This document shows, piece after piece, positions 7,241-14,185 of a DNA stretch of 18,602 bases. The stretch is taken from contig JAEWEF010000025.1 in assembly GCA_023389595.1 (NCBI GenBank), forward strand, positions 1 through 18,602, in the 5' to 3' direction. Position 1 is the first letter of the stretch, and the number at the start of each line of letters is the position of its first letter. The notes under the pieces were generated by a model. That model did no database searches, had not been told where the DNA came from, and was given only the letters and a program-made list of their open reading frames with translations. The DNA is from Fusobacteriota bacterium (GTDB lineage Bacteria; Fusobacteriota; Fusobacteriia; Fusobacteriales; Fusobacteriaceae). The position numbers and the translations under genes are program-made.

Positions 7241-7861
7241 TTGGATTTTATCAAAGGGATTATAACTGGATTTATTCTTTCGGTGCCTTTTGGTCCAATA
7301 GGTATATATTGTATGGAATTAATGCTCGTCGAAGGTAGATGGAAGGGATATGCAACCGCACTTGGTATGGTTACAATAGATGTTCTATACTCACTTGTAG
7401 CATTATTTTTCATCACAAATATGGATGAATTTATTATAAGATATGAATGCGTTTTATCCATTTTAATAGGAATATTTTTAATTGCTGTAGCCACAAAGAA
7501 ATTAAAAAGTAAAATAGAAATTAAAGAAGTTGATGTAGAGTTTGAGAGTATTTTTAAAAATTATTTTATTGGAATTGTATTAGCTCTAGCAAATGTATCT
7601 ACAATATTAATAATAACTGTAATATTTTCAATTTTAAAAATTTATAGATCGGACGATAACTTATTATCTCTTTATATAGCTTTAGGAGTTGGGGTAGGAG
7701 GGACTTTTCTATGGTATATTACAAGTGCCGTGATTAGTCATTTTAAGAATTTTATGAGAAAGGAGAGATTAGTATATTTTGTTAAGATTTCTAACGTTTT
7801 AATTTTACTATTTGGTATATTTGCCGTAATTAGTAATTTAATAAAATGTTTTAATACTTAG
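7241..7861 (+). CDS. LysE-family translocator
   Basis: This 206-residue integral membrane protein has about six helices, the size and profile of the LysE/RhtB family of amino-acid exporters. The N-terminus carries the family's hallmark: a first helix ending SVPFGPIGI (residues 14-22; usually PGP in the family), followed by a Gly-Arg-rich loop and a second helix with ALGM. I place the start at the TTG at 7241. AGGTGG at 7230-7235 gives 5-nt spacing, whereas the in-frame GTG at 7232 falls inside that site. The second half (from about residue 97) repeats the hydrophobic pattern, with a basic loop (FKNFMRKER) before the final helix. The gene sits 15 nt upstream of mnmA and may be co-transcribed with it. 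The substrate cannot be read from sequence; amino-acid export is the family expectation. Confidence 0.8.
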   Translation: MDFIKGIITGFILSVPFGPIGIYCMELMLVEGRWKGYATALGMVTIDVLYSLVALFFITNMDEFIIRYECVLSILIGIFLIAVATKKLKSKIEIKEVDVEFESIFKNYFIGIVLALANVSTILIITVIFSILKIYRSDDNLLSLYIALGVGVGGTFLWYITSAVISHFKNFMRKERLVYFVKISNVLILLFGIFAVISNLIKCFNT

Positions 7862-7876
7862 CGATAATACATAATT

Positions 7877-8947
7877 ATGAATAAGGAATTTGCAAAATAT
7901 TTAGAGTATAAAAAAGAAAATGAAAAAGTTAAAATAGGCGTAGCAATGAGTGGAGGGGTTGATAGTTCTGCCGTTGCATATATTTTAAAAAAACAAGGAT
8001 ATGATATTTTTGGTGTTACTATGAGGACTTTTGGAAGTGAAGATGAAGATGCTAAAAAAGTCTGTAACGATCTTGGGATAGAACACTATGTATTAGATTT
8101 AAGGGAAGAATTCGAAGAAGAAGTTATAAATTATTTCGTTGAAGAATATAATTCTGGAAGAACGCCTAACCCTTGTGTAGTTTGCAATAGGCATATAAAA
8201 TTTGGAAAGTTACTTGAATTCATAATATCAAAGGGTGCAAACTATATGGCGACAGGACATTATACTAAATTAAAATCTGGATATTTGTCAGTTGGAGATG
8301 ACAACAATAAGGATCAGGTGTATTTTTTATCACAAATAAAGAAAGAAAATTTAAAGTATATAATTTTTCCGGTTGGAGATTTAGAAAAACCTAAACTTAG
8401 AGAACTTGCAAAAGAACTTGGAGTTAGAGTTTACTCGAAAAAGGATTCTCAAGAAATATGTTTTGTTGACGATGGGAAATTAAAAGAATTTTTAGTAGAA
8501 AGAACGAATGGAAAAATTTACAAAAAAGGAAATATAGTTGACACAGAAGGGAATATTCTTGGAAAACATAACGGAATTGCTTTCTATACGATAGGGCAGA
8601 GGAAGGGGCTTGGGATATCTTCCGATAAGCCTTTATATGTTTTAGAGCTGGACAGCAAAAAAAACCAAGTTATAGTTGGAGAAAATGAAAATTTATTAAA
8701 AGATAAATTAAAGGCTGTTAATATAAATTTATTTATGGTTGATGAAATAGAAGAATTAAATGGAATTGAATGTCTTGTTAAAACGAGATCGAGAGATAGC
8801 TTACATAGATGCAAACTTCAGGTAGAAGACGATTATGTATTAGTTAATCTTTCAGAAAATAAAGTTAGGGCAGTAACACCAGGACAGGCCATAGTTTTTT
8901 ATAAAGATGATGGCAAGGTTATAGCTGGAGGCTTTATATCGGAATAA
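7877..8947 (+). CDS. mnmA: tRNA-specific 2-thiouridylase MnmA
   Basis: MnmA performs the ATP-dependent thiolation of U34 in tRNA Lys, Glu and Gln, taking sulfur from a persulfide relay. The 356-residue product has the PP-loop motif SGGVDSS at 25-31 and both conserved cysteines. Cys100 is in NPCVVCN; Cys195 is in the SQEICFV segment and corresponds to the residue that carries the persulfide. The usual YFLSQ segment (149-153) and a C-terminal beta-barrel region are also present. The N-terminus has about 18 residues before the first beta strand, somewhat longer than in many homologues. No in-frame ATG lies between the chosen one and the PP-loop, so I keep 7877, although I see no good ribosome-binding site before it. 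It is followed after 12 nt by obg in an apparent translation-related operon. Confidence 0.95.
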   Translation: MNKEFAKYLEYKKENEKVKIGVAMSGGVDSSAVAYILKKQGYDIFGVTMRTFGSEDEDAKKVCNDLGIEHYVLDLREEFEEEVINYFVEEYNSGRTPNPCVVCNRHIKFGKLLEFIISKGANYMATGHYTKLKSGYLSVGDDNNKDQVYFLSQIKKENLKYIIFPVGDLEKPKLRELAKELGVRVYSKKDSQEICFVDDGKLKEFLVERTNGKIYKKGNIVDTEGNILGKHNGIAFYTIGQRKGLGISSDKPLYVLELDSKKNQVIVGENENLLKDKLKAVNINLFMVDEIEELNGIECLVKTRSRDSLHRCKLQVEDDYVLVNLSENKVRAVTPGQAIVFYKDDGKVIAGGFISE

Positions 8948-8959
8948 ATAGGAGGATCT

Positions 8960-10246
8960 ATGTTTATAGATGAAGTTGTAATAACTGTTAAGTCAGGAAA
9001 AGGTGGAGATGGATCCGTAGCTTTCAGAAGGGAAAAATATGTTCAATTTGGTGGCCCTGATGGTGGCGATGGTGGAAAAGGCGGCGATATAATTTTTGAG
9101 GCTGATGCAAATATTAATACTTTGATAGATTTTCAGTACAAAAAAATGTTTAAAGCACAAAATGGTGAAGACGGGCAAAAGAAAAAAATGTTTGGTAAAA
9201 ACGGAGAAGATTTAATAATAAAAGTTCCTGTCGGCACACAAATAAGAGATTTTGAAAGTTCAAAATTAATTTTGGATATGAAAGAAAACGGTATGAAAAA
9301 AATTCTTTTGAAAGGTGGAAGAGGAGGATATGGCAACGTTCACTTCAAAAGTTCCACAAGAAGAACTCCCAAAATTGCTGAAAAAGGTGGCGAAGGTTCA
9401 GAAATAAAAATAAAAATGGAATTAAAACTTATAGCCGATGTTGCTTTAGTTGGATATCCGTCAGTTGGTAAATCAAGCCTTATAAATAAAGTTTCAGCTG
9501 CAAATTCAAAAGTTGGAAATTACCATTTCACAACACTTGAACCTAAACTTGGAGTTGTTAGAGTTGAAGAAGGGAAATCTTTTGTGATAGCAGATATACC
9601 AGGATTAATAGATGGTGCTCACGAAGGTGTTGGCTTGGGAGATAAATTTTTAAGACACATCGAGAGGTGCAAACTAATATATCACATTTTAGATGTTGCA
9701 GAGATTGAAGGAAGAGATTGCATAGAAGATTTTGAAAAAATAAATACGGAACTTAAAAAATATAGTGAAAAATTATCTAAGAAAAAACAAATTGTTATTG
9801 CAAACAAAATGGATTTGTTATGGGATATGACAAATTATGAAAAATTAAAAAAATATCTTGCGGAAAAAAATATAGAAATTTTTCCTGTTTCAGTAATGCT
9901 TAATGAGGGATTGAAAGAAGTTATATACAAAACTTTTGATTTGTTATCAAATATAGAAAGAGAGCCCGAAGAAGAAGAGCATGATATAAGAGATATAATT
10001 AAAGAATTAAAAGTAGAAAAAGGCGATTATGAAATAACTAGAGATAAAGATGGAGTTATAAATGTTGGCGGTAGAATAGTAGATGATGTACTAGCTAAAT
10101 ACGTTATAGGAATGGATGATGAATCTCTTGTAAATTTTCTACATATAATGCGTAATTTAGGAATGGAAGAAGCTTTAAAAGAATTTGGTGTAGAAAATGG
10201 CGACACAGTAAAAATTGCCGATGTGGAGTTTGATTACGTTGAATAG
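8960..10246 (+). CDS. obg: Obg-family GTPase (ObgE/CgtA)
   Basis: Obg is an essential GTPase that binds the large ribosomal subunit and links ribosome assembly to growth and stress. The 428-residue product shows three domains: the Gly-rich Obg fold (1-158, with the glycine-rich loop GGPDGGDGGKGGDI at 31-44), the G domain (about 159-333) and a C-terminal OCT domain (about 345-428). G motifs seen are G1 GYPSVGKS (165-172), G2 Thr191-Thr192, G3 DIPG (212-215) and G4 NKMD (282-285). The presence of OCT places it with the Bacillus-like Obg proteins and not with the E. coli type, which ends in an acidic tail. A strong AGGAGG at 8950-8955 precedes the ATG. Its 3' end overlaps the proposed miaA start by 8 nt. 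Confidence 0.97.
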   Translation: MFIDEVVITVKSGKGGDGSVAFRREKYVQFGGPDGGDGGKGGDIIFEADANINTLIDFQYKKMFKAQNGEDGQKKKMFGKNGEDLIIKVPVGTQIRDFESSKLILDMKENGMKKILLKGGRGGYGNVHFKSSTRRTPKIAEKGGEGSEIKIKMELKLIADVALVGYPSVGKSSLINKVSAANSKVGNYHFTTLEPKLGVVRVEEGKSFVIADIPGLIDGAHEGVGLGDKFLRHIERCKLIYHILDVAEIEGRDCIEDFEKINTELKKYSEKLSKKKQIVIANKMDLLWDMTNYEKLKKYLAEKNIEIFPVSVMLNEGLKEVIYKTFDLLSNIEREPEEEEHDIRDIIKELKVEKGDYEITRDKDGVINVGGRIVDDVLAKYVIGMDDESLVNFLHIMRNLGMEEALKEFGVENGDTVKIADVEFDYVE

Positions 10247-11138
10247 AGGAATAGTTATAGCTGGACCTACTGGAGTTGGGAAAACTGATATTTCTATCAA
10301 ACTTGCTAAAGAATTAAATGCGGATATAATTTCTGCAGATTCTGCACAGGTATACAAATTTTTAAATATAGGAACAGCTAAAATAAAAGAAGAGGAAATG
10401 GAAGGCATAAAACACTATATGATAGATGTTGTTGAGCCTAATAACAAATTTAGTGTTGGAGATTATGAAAAAAAAGTTTCAGAAATATTAAAAGAAAAGG
10501 AAAAAGAAAATAAAAATATTATTTTAGTTGGCGGCACGGGTCTTTATATCGATGCTATAACTGACGGACTATCAATTTTGCCATCAGCAGATTTTGAGCT
10601 TAGAAAAAATTTGAACAAATTTTCAAATCAAGAACTTTTTTTAAAATTAAAAAATCTCGATGAAGAAGCTGCAAAAACTATTCATGAAAATAACAGAGTT
10701 AGGCTTGAAAGAGCGTTAGAGGTTTGTATTTTAACAGGAGAAAAATTTTCTGTTCTATCGAAAAAAAATAAAAAAAATAATAATTATTTTTTTAAAAAAT
10801 TTGCTTTAGAAAGAAACAGAGAAAATCTTTATGGAAAAATAAATAATAGAGTTGATCAAATGATAGAAGAAGGCTTGGTCGATGAAGTAAAAAAACTTTA
10901 TCAAAAATATGGTGAAGATTTTAAAAAATTAAATATTATAGGTTATAAGGAAATAATAGATTTTTTGGATGAAAAAAATTCTCTCGAAAGAGCTATTTAC
11001 TTAATAAAATTAAACACAAGACACTATTCAAAAAGACAATTCACATGGTTCAAAAATGACAAAAATTATACGTGGTTCGATTTAGATAATATGTGTCAAA
11101 ATAAAATAATTAGTTCTATGTTAAAATGTGTTGAATAA
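10239..11138 (+). CDS. miaA: tRNA dimethylallyltransferase MiaA
   Basis: MiaA transfers a dimethylallyl group to A37 of tRNAs reading UNN codons (i6A37), the precursor of ms2i6A. Seen in the sequence: the P-loop GPTGVGKT at 9-16, the substrate motif DSAQVYK at 34-40, the HYMIDVVEPN region at 59-68, GGTGLY at 98-103, and the NNRVRLERALEV segment. Counting from the TTG at 10239, the product has 299 residues, normal for the family, and begins MNRGIVIAGPTG as expected. Other in-frame starts (ATG at 10221, TTG at 10215) add residues not expected in the family. GGAG at 10225-10228 can serve as ribosome-binding site about 10 nt upstream. It overlaps the end of obg, suggesting coupling. The product is certain; the exact start is moderately so. 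Confidence 0.93.
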   Translation: MNRGIVIAGPTGVGKTDISIKLAKELNADIISADSAQVYKFLNIGTAKIKEEEMEGIKHYMIDVVEPNNKFSVGDYEKKVSEILKEKEKENKNIILVGGTGLYIDAITDGLSILPSADFELRKNLNKFSNQELFLKLKNLDEEAAKTIHENNRVRLERALEVCILTGEKFSVLSKKNKKNNNYFFKKFALERNRENLYGKINNRVDQMIEEGLVDEVKKLYQKYGEDFKKLNIIGYKEIIDFLDEKNSLERAIYLIKLNTRHYSKRQFTWFKNDKNYTWFDLDNMCQNKIISSMLKCVE

Positions 11139-11159
11139 AAATTTATAGTATGTTATTAT
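11131..11159 (+). promoter_or_regulatory. Putative promoter of the lipoprotein/RsbW/STAS/rny unit
   Basis: TTGAAT (11131-11136) is followed after 17 nt by TATTAT (11154-11159, a 5/6 -10), preceded by TG to make an extended -10. It overlaps the end of miaA. No hairpin terminator separates miaA from the next gene, so read-through may add to it. Confidence 0.45.
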
Positions 11160-11182
11160 AAATAATAGGGTATGTGATTAAT

Positions 11183-11557
11183 ATGAAAAAATATATTATT
11201 ATATTTTTGAGTTTTTTATTTATTGCTTGTTCTAATTTACAAAAAATAGATTATTGTGAGCATAAAAATGAACTTTTTGAATTTATAACCTCTATATCAG
11301 ATAATATTTCGAATAATAATTTTCAATTTTTGGAAGACAACACTGAAAAAACTTTAGTTAATACAAAAATTTTAGAAAATATTAGAGATATAGATTTTAC
11401 AAAAGTCAACATTTTTATATCGGAACCAGTATTATCTACTGATAGAGTATTTAGTATTTTTGCAATAAATGTAGGGGATAGAACCTTGTATTTTGAAATT
11501 CATTTTACTTATAAAGGAAACGGATGGAAAATTTTAAGAATTAACGAAAGAGGGTGA
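11183..11557 (+). CDS. Small predicted lipoprotein of unknown function
   Basis: This is a 124-residue protein with a type II signal peptide: MKKY, a hydrophobic core, then FIAC with the lipidated Cys at residue 16. The residue after Cys is Ser. The mature part is about 109 residues, mixed alpha/beta, with an N-terminal helical stretch and three or four predicted beta strands ending in YKGNGWKILRINERG. That ending is reminiscent of NTF2-like small lipoproteins, but this is only a pattern impression. I chose the ATG at 11183; an in-frame GTG at 11174 is too close to the AGGG at 11167-11170. It lies immediately upstream (4 nt) of an RsbW-like kinase gene, so it could be an envelope input to that switch. 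That role is speculative. I do not recognise a named family. Confidence 0.75.
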   Translation: MKKYIIIFLSFLFIACSNLQKIDYCEHKNELFEFITSISDNISNNNFQFLEDNTEKTLVNTKILENIRDIDFTKVNIFISEPVLSTDRVFSIFAINVGDRTLYFEIHFTYKGNGWKILRINERG

Positions 11558-11561
11558 GATA

Positions 11562-11954
11562 TTGGATAATAAAGTTGAAATCACAATATCTTCATGCTTG
11601 AGCAATTTAGCTCTTGTTAGATCTTTTGCAAGAGTCTATTTAGAACATTATGATGTATCTGATTCTAACAAAGTGAAGTTATTATCGGTTATTGATGAAT
11701 TAACTACAAATTCAGTTGAGCACGGCTACAGTTATAGTCAAGGAAGTATTAAGATAGTTATGTGGATAGAGGGAGAGTATATCAATATTTCTGTCGAGGA
11801 TTTTGGAAAAGGATATGACGAAAATAGCAAGAGCAAAACTGATGGTGGAATAGGTATCATTATGACTAAAAAATTAGTAGATGATTTTAAAGTTTTAAAA
11901 AAACAAAATGGTACTCTTATAACAATCAAAAAAAGAATTAGGGAGGTAATTTAG
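11562..11954 (+). CDS. RsbW/SpoIIAB-like anti-sigma factor (HATPase serine kinase)
   Basis: This 130-residue protein has the GHKL ATPase fold of partner-switching kinases, which hold a target protein and phosphorylate a STAS antagonist on Ser/Thr. N-box: DELTTNSVEHGY, with Glu46 and Asn50. G1: VEDFGKGYDE (Asp80, Gly82, Gly84). G2: GGIGII at 95-100. Length is slightly below that of B. subtilis RsbW and close to SpoIIAB. The start is a TTG behind GAGGGTGAG. The stop codon directly abuts the ATG of the STAS gene, a coupled pair, but the order kinase-then-antagonist is opposite to B. subtilis rsbV-rsbW and spoIIAA-spoIIAB. No sigma factor or PP2C phosphatase gene is in the window, so the controlled target is unknown. 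Confidence 0.85.
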   Translation: MDNKVEITISSCLSNLALVRSFARVYLEHYDVSDSNKVKLLSVIDELTTNSVEHGYSYSQGSIKIVMWIEGEYINISVEDFGKGYDENSKSKTDGGIGIIMTKKLVDDFKVLKKQNGTLITIKKRIREVI

Positions 11955-12308
11955 ATGACAAATACTTTCGAAATTATAGAAAAAAGAGAAGAAGATATAG
12001 TAATACTAGAAATATCTGGAGAGCTTGATGCTCTTGTAGCTCCTAAATTCAAAGAAGTTTTTAGCAAGTTAATAGATAAAGATATGATTAAATATATAGT
12101 TGATTTTGAAGGATTAGTTCATATCAATAGTTTAGCTATGGGTATATTAAGAGGTAAATTACAAATTTTAAAAGAAATGAATGGAGACATAAAAATAGCA
12201 AATCTTAATAAACATATAAGAACAATATTTGAAACTATAGGATTAGACGAAATATTTGAAATATATGATAGTGTAGAAGATGCGATTAAAAGTTTCCATG
12301 AGAATTAG
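11955..12308 (+). CDS. STAS-domain anti-sigma factor antagonist (RsbV/SpoIIAA-like)
   Basis: This 117-residue single STAS domain is the expected partner of the kinase encoded just upstream. It has the usual beta-strand start (VILEISGELDAL, 16-27), a helix (APKFKEVFSKLI), and the strand leading to the phosphorylation loop. The loop reads INSLAMG around 57-63, where family members usually have D-S-(S/T)-G-(L/V)-G. Ser59 is retained at the phosphosite, but the preceding Asp is Asn58 and the Gly is Ala61. The C-terminal segment (KIANLNKHIRTIFETIGL) is typical of STAS proteins. AGGGAGG at 11939-11945 precedes the ATG, which follows the kinase stop codon with no gap. A gap of 27 nt leads to rny without a terminator. 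Confidence 0.88.
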   Translation: MTNTFEIIEKREEDIVILEISGELDALVAPKFKEVFSKLIDKDMIKYIVDFEGLVHINSLAMGILRGKLQILKEMNGDIKIANLNKHIRTIFETIGLDEIFEIYDSVEDAIKSFHEN

Positions 12309-12335
12309 GTTATAAAACTTAATGAAAGGAAAACT

Positions 12336-13916
12336 ATGGATTATATAATGGTTATGATTCTTGGTGGGATGTTGGGTGCAATACTTATACTCCTACTTAT
12401 AATTATACTTTTTTACAAGAAAAAAGTTTTAGATAAACAAATTGAAAAACTAACAAATTTAGAAGATGAAATAGAAAAGTCAAAAATAAAGGCACAAAAA
12501 ATAATAGAAGGTGCTGAAAAAGAAGCTGTTTCTAAACTTAAAGAAAGTGAGATAAAAGCTAGGGAAAAGGCTTTTCAAATTAAGGAAGAGGCAGAAAAAG
12601 AAATAAAAAATATTAAAAATGAGCTAGCTCAAAAAGAAGCTAGGTTAGACAAAAAAGAAGAAAATTTGGATTCTAAAATAGCAAAAATAGAAATCAAAAC
12701 TGCAGAACTTGAAAAAATAAATGATGAGTTAGAAAATAAAAAAATGGAAATAGAAGAAACAAAACAAAAACAAGAAGAAGAATTAACAAGAATTAGTGGT
12801 CTTACTAAAAATGATGCTAAAGAGTTACTGATAGAAAAAATTAGAGAAGATTTAACTCACGAAACTGCAGTTGCAATAAAAGAATTCGAAAGTAAACTTG
12901 AATCAGAAAAGGAAATGTTAAGTAAAAAAATAATTTCTACTGCAATAGGTAAATCAGCAGTGGATTATGTTGCTGATGCAACTGTTTCCGTTATAAATTT
13001 ACCTAACGATGAAATGAAAGGTAGAATAATAGGAAGAGAAGGAAGAAATATCAGAGCTATAGAAGCTTTAACTGGTGTTGATATCATTATAGATGACACT
13101 CCAGAAGCTGTGGTTCTTTCTTGTTTCGACGGAATGAAAAGAGAAATTGCTAGAGTTACAATAGAAAGATTAATATCTGATGGAAGAATACATCCTGGTA
13201 AAATTGAAGAAATAGTAAATAAGGCTAGAAAAGAAATAGAAAAGGAAATGGTACAAGCTGGAGAAGAAGCGTTATTAGAATTATCTATACCAGTTATGCA
13301 CCCAGAGATAATAAAAACTTTAGGAAGATTAAAATACAGAACTAGTTACGGACAAAATGTTCTTGTGCATTCTATAGAAGTTGCTAAAATAGCTGCTACT
13401 TTAGCTGCAGAAGTGGGTTGTGATGTTGAGCTTGCAAAAAGAGCAGGATTACTACATGATATAGGGAAAGTTCTTGTAAATGAAATAGAAACTTCTCATG
13501 CTATAGTTGGTGGAGAATTCATTAAAAAATTTGGCGAAAAAAGAGAAGTTATAAATGCAGTTATGGCACACCATAACGAAGTTGAATTTGAAACTGTTGA
13601 GGCCATACTTGTTCAAGCTGCTGACGCAATATCAGCGTCTAGACCTGGAGCAAGAAGAGAAACTTTAACGGCATATATTAAGAGATTAGAAAATCTTGAA
13701 GAGATAGCAAATTCTTTTGAAGGAGTTGAATCGTCTTTTGCTATACAAGCAGGAAGAGAATTAAGAATGGTTATAAATCCTGACAAAGTAAGTGATGAAG
13801 AAGCTATCGTTATGTCTAGAAATGTTGCTAAAAAAATAGAAGAAACTATGCAATATCCTGGACAAATAAAGGTTACAATTTTGAGAGAAACAAGAGCTGT
13901 TGATTATGCAAAATAA
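12336..13916 (+). CDS. rny: Ribonuclease Y
   Basis: RNase Y is a membrane-anchored endoribonuclease that starts mRNA decay and processing in many Bacillota and Fusobacteriota. The 526-residue protein has an N-terminal membrane helix (about 5-28), a long charged coiled coil (about 30-200), a KH RNA-binding domain with the GXXG loop GREG at 233-236, and an HD domain with the catalytic LLHDIGK (His374-Asp375). The C-terminal region ends EETMQYPGQIKVTILRE..., as in the family. Length is standard. GAAAGG at 12325-12330 serves as ribosome-binding site. It lies 27 nt after the STAS gene with no visible promoter between, so it is probably on the same transcript as the lipoprotein and partner-switch genes, and it ends at a hairpin terminator. 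Confidence 0.96.
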   Translation: MDYIMVMILGGMLGAILILLLIIILFYKKKVLDKQIEKLTNLEDEIEKSKIKAQKIIEGAEKEAVSKLKESEIKAREKAFQIKEEAEKEIKNIKNELAQKEARLDKKEENLDSKIAKIEIKTAELEKINDELENKKMEIEETKQKQEEELTRISGLTKNDAKELLIEKIREDLTHETAVAIKEFESKLESEKEMLSKKIISTAIGKSAVDYVADATVSVINLPNDEMKGRIIGREGRNIRAIEALTGVDIIIDDTPEAVVLSCFDGMKREIARVTIERLISDGRIHPGKIEEIVNKARKEIEKEMVQAGEEALLELSIPVMHPEIIKTLGRLKYRTSYGQNVLVHSIEVAKIAATLAAEVGCDVELAKRAGLLHDIGKVLVNEIETSHAIVGGEFIKKFGEKREVINAVMAHHNEVEFETVEAILVQAADAISASRPGARRETLTAYIKRLENLEEIANSFEGVESSFAIQAGRELRMVINPDKVSDEEAIVMSRNVAKKIEETMQYPGQIKVTILRETRAVDYAK

Positions 13917-13943
13917 AAGACTGAAAAATTTCAGTCTTTTTTT
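13915..13943 (+). terminator. Rho-independent terminator after rny
   Basis: AAAAGACTGA (13915-13924) pairs with TCAGTCTTTT (13931-13940) around a 6-nt loop, followed by a T-rich tract. It begins inside the rny stop codon. Confidence 0.9.
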
Positions 13944-14027
13944 ATTTTTTATTTTTAAAATTGTTTTTGTTTTTATGAAAAAAATTGTGATTTTATTTTT
14001 TATTGTAAATATAAAATTCTTAATATC

Positions 14028-14056
14028 TTGACACTGTAAATGATTAATAATATAAT
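14028..14056 (+). promoter_or_regulatory. Consensus sigma-70 promoter of the nucleoside-uptake operon
   Basis: TTGACA (14028-14033) and TATAAT (14051-14056) both match consensus perfectly and are separated by 17 nt, with an AT-rich stretch upstream that could act as an UP element. Transcription should begin near 14063, giving a leader of about 120 nt before the ATPase gene. A promoter this strong usually needs control; two palindromes lie in the leader. Confidence 0.88.
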
Positions 14057-14084
14057 TTAAGAAATATGTAAAATGATACAAATA

Positions 14085-14099
14085 ATAACAAATTGTTAT
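14085..14099. promoter_or_regulatory. Palindrome in the leader, candidate operator
   Basis: ATAACAA, one A, TTGTTAT form a perfect 7-bp dyad about 20-35 nt downstream of the predicted transcription start. This position suits a repressor that blocks initiation or early elongation. A second, weaker dyad, CAATAT-A-ATATTG, lies at 14130-14142. In such AT-rich DNA chance is possible, and the 1-nt centre argues against an RNA hairpin. No purine-riboswitch core or PurR-box-like sequence is seen in the leader. Confidence 0.4.
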
Positions 14100-14185
14100 C
14101 AAAAAAGTACATAATATAAAAAAAATATTCAATATAATATTGGATTAGTTTGGATATTAATGTCTTGAGTATTGGAGGATAGCGA

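Noticed and set aside
13761..14132. 123-residue minus-strand open frame across the rny end and the intergenic region
   Set aside because: It runs through the terminator, overlaps rny and the nucleoside promoter in antisense, and encodes mostly Phe/Ile/Asn low-complexity sequence.
14057..14185. Purine riboswitch in the leader of the nucleoside operon
   Set aside because: The conserved purine aptamer core and a following terminator hairpin are not seen; only short AT-rich palindromes are present.
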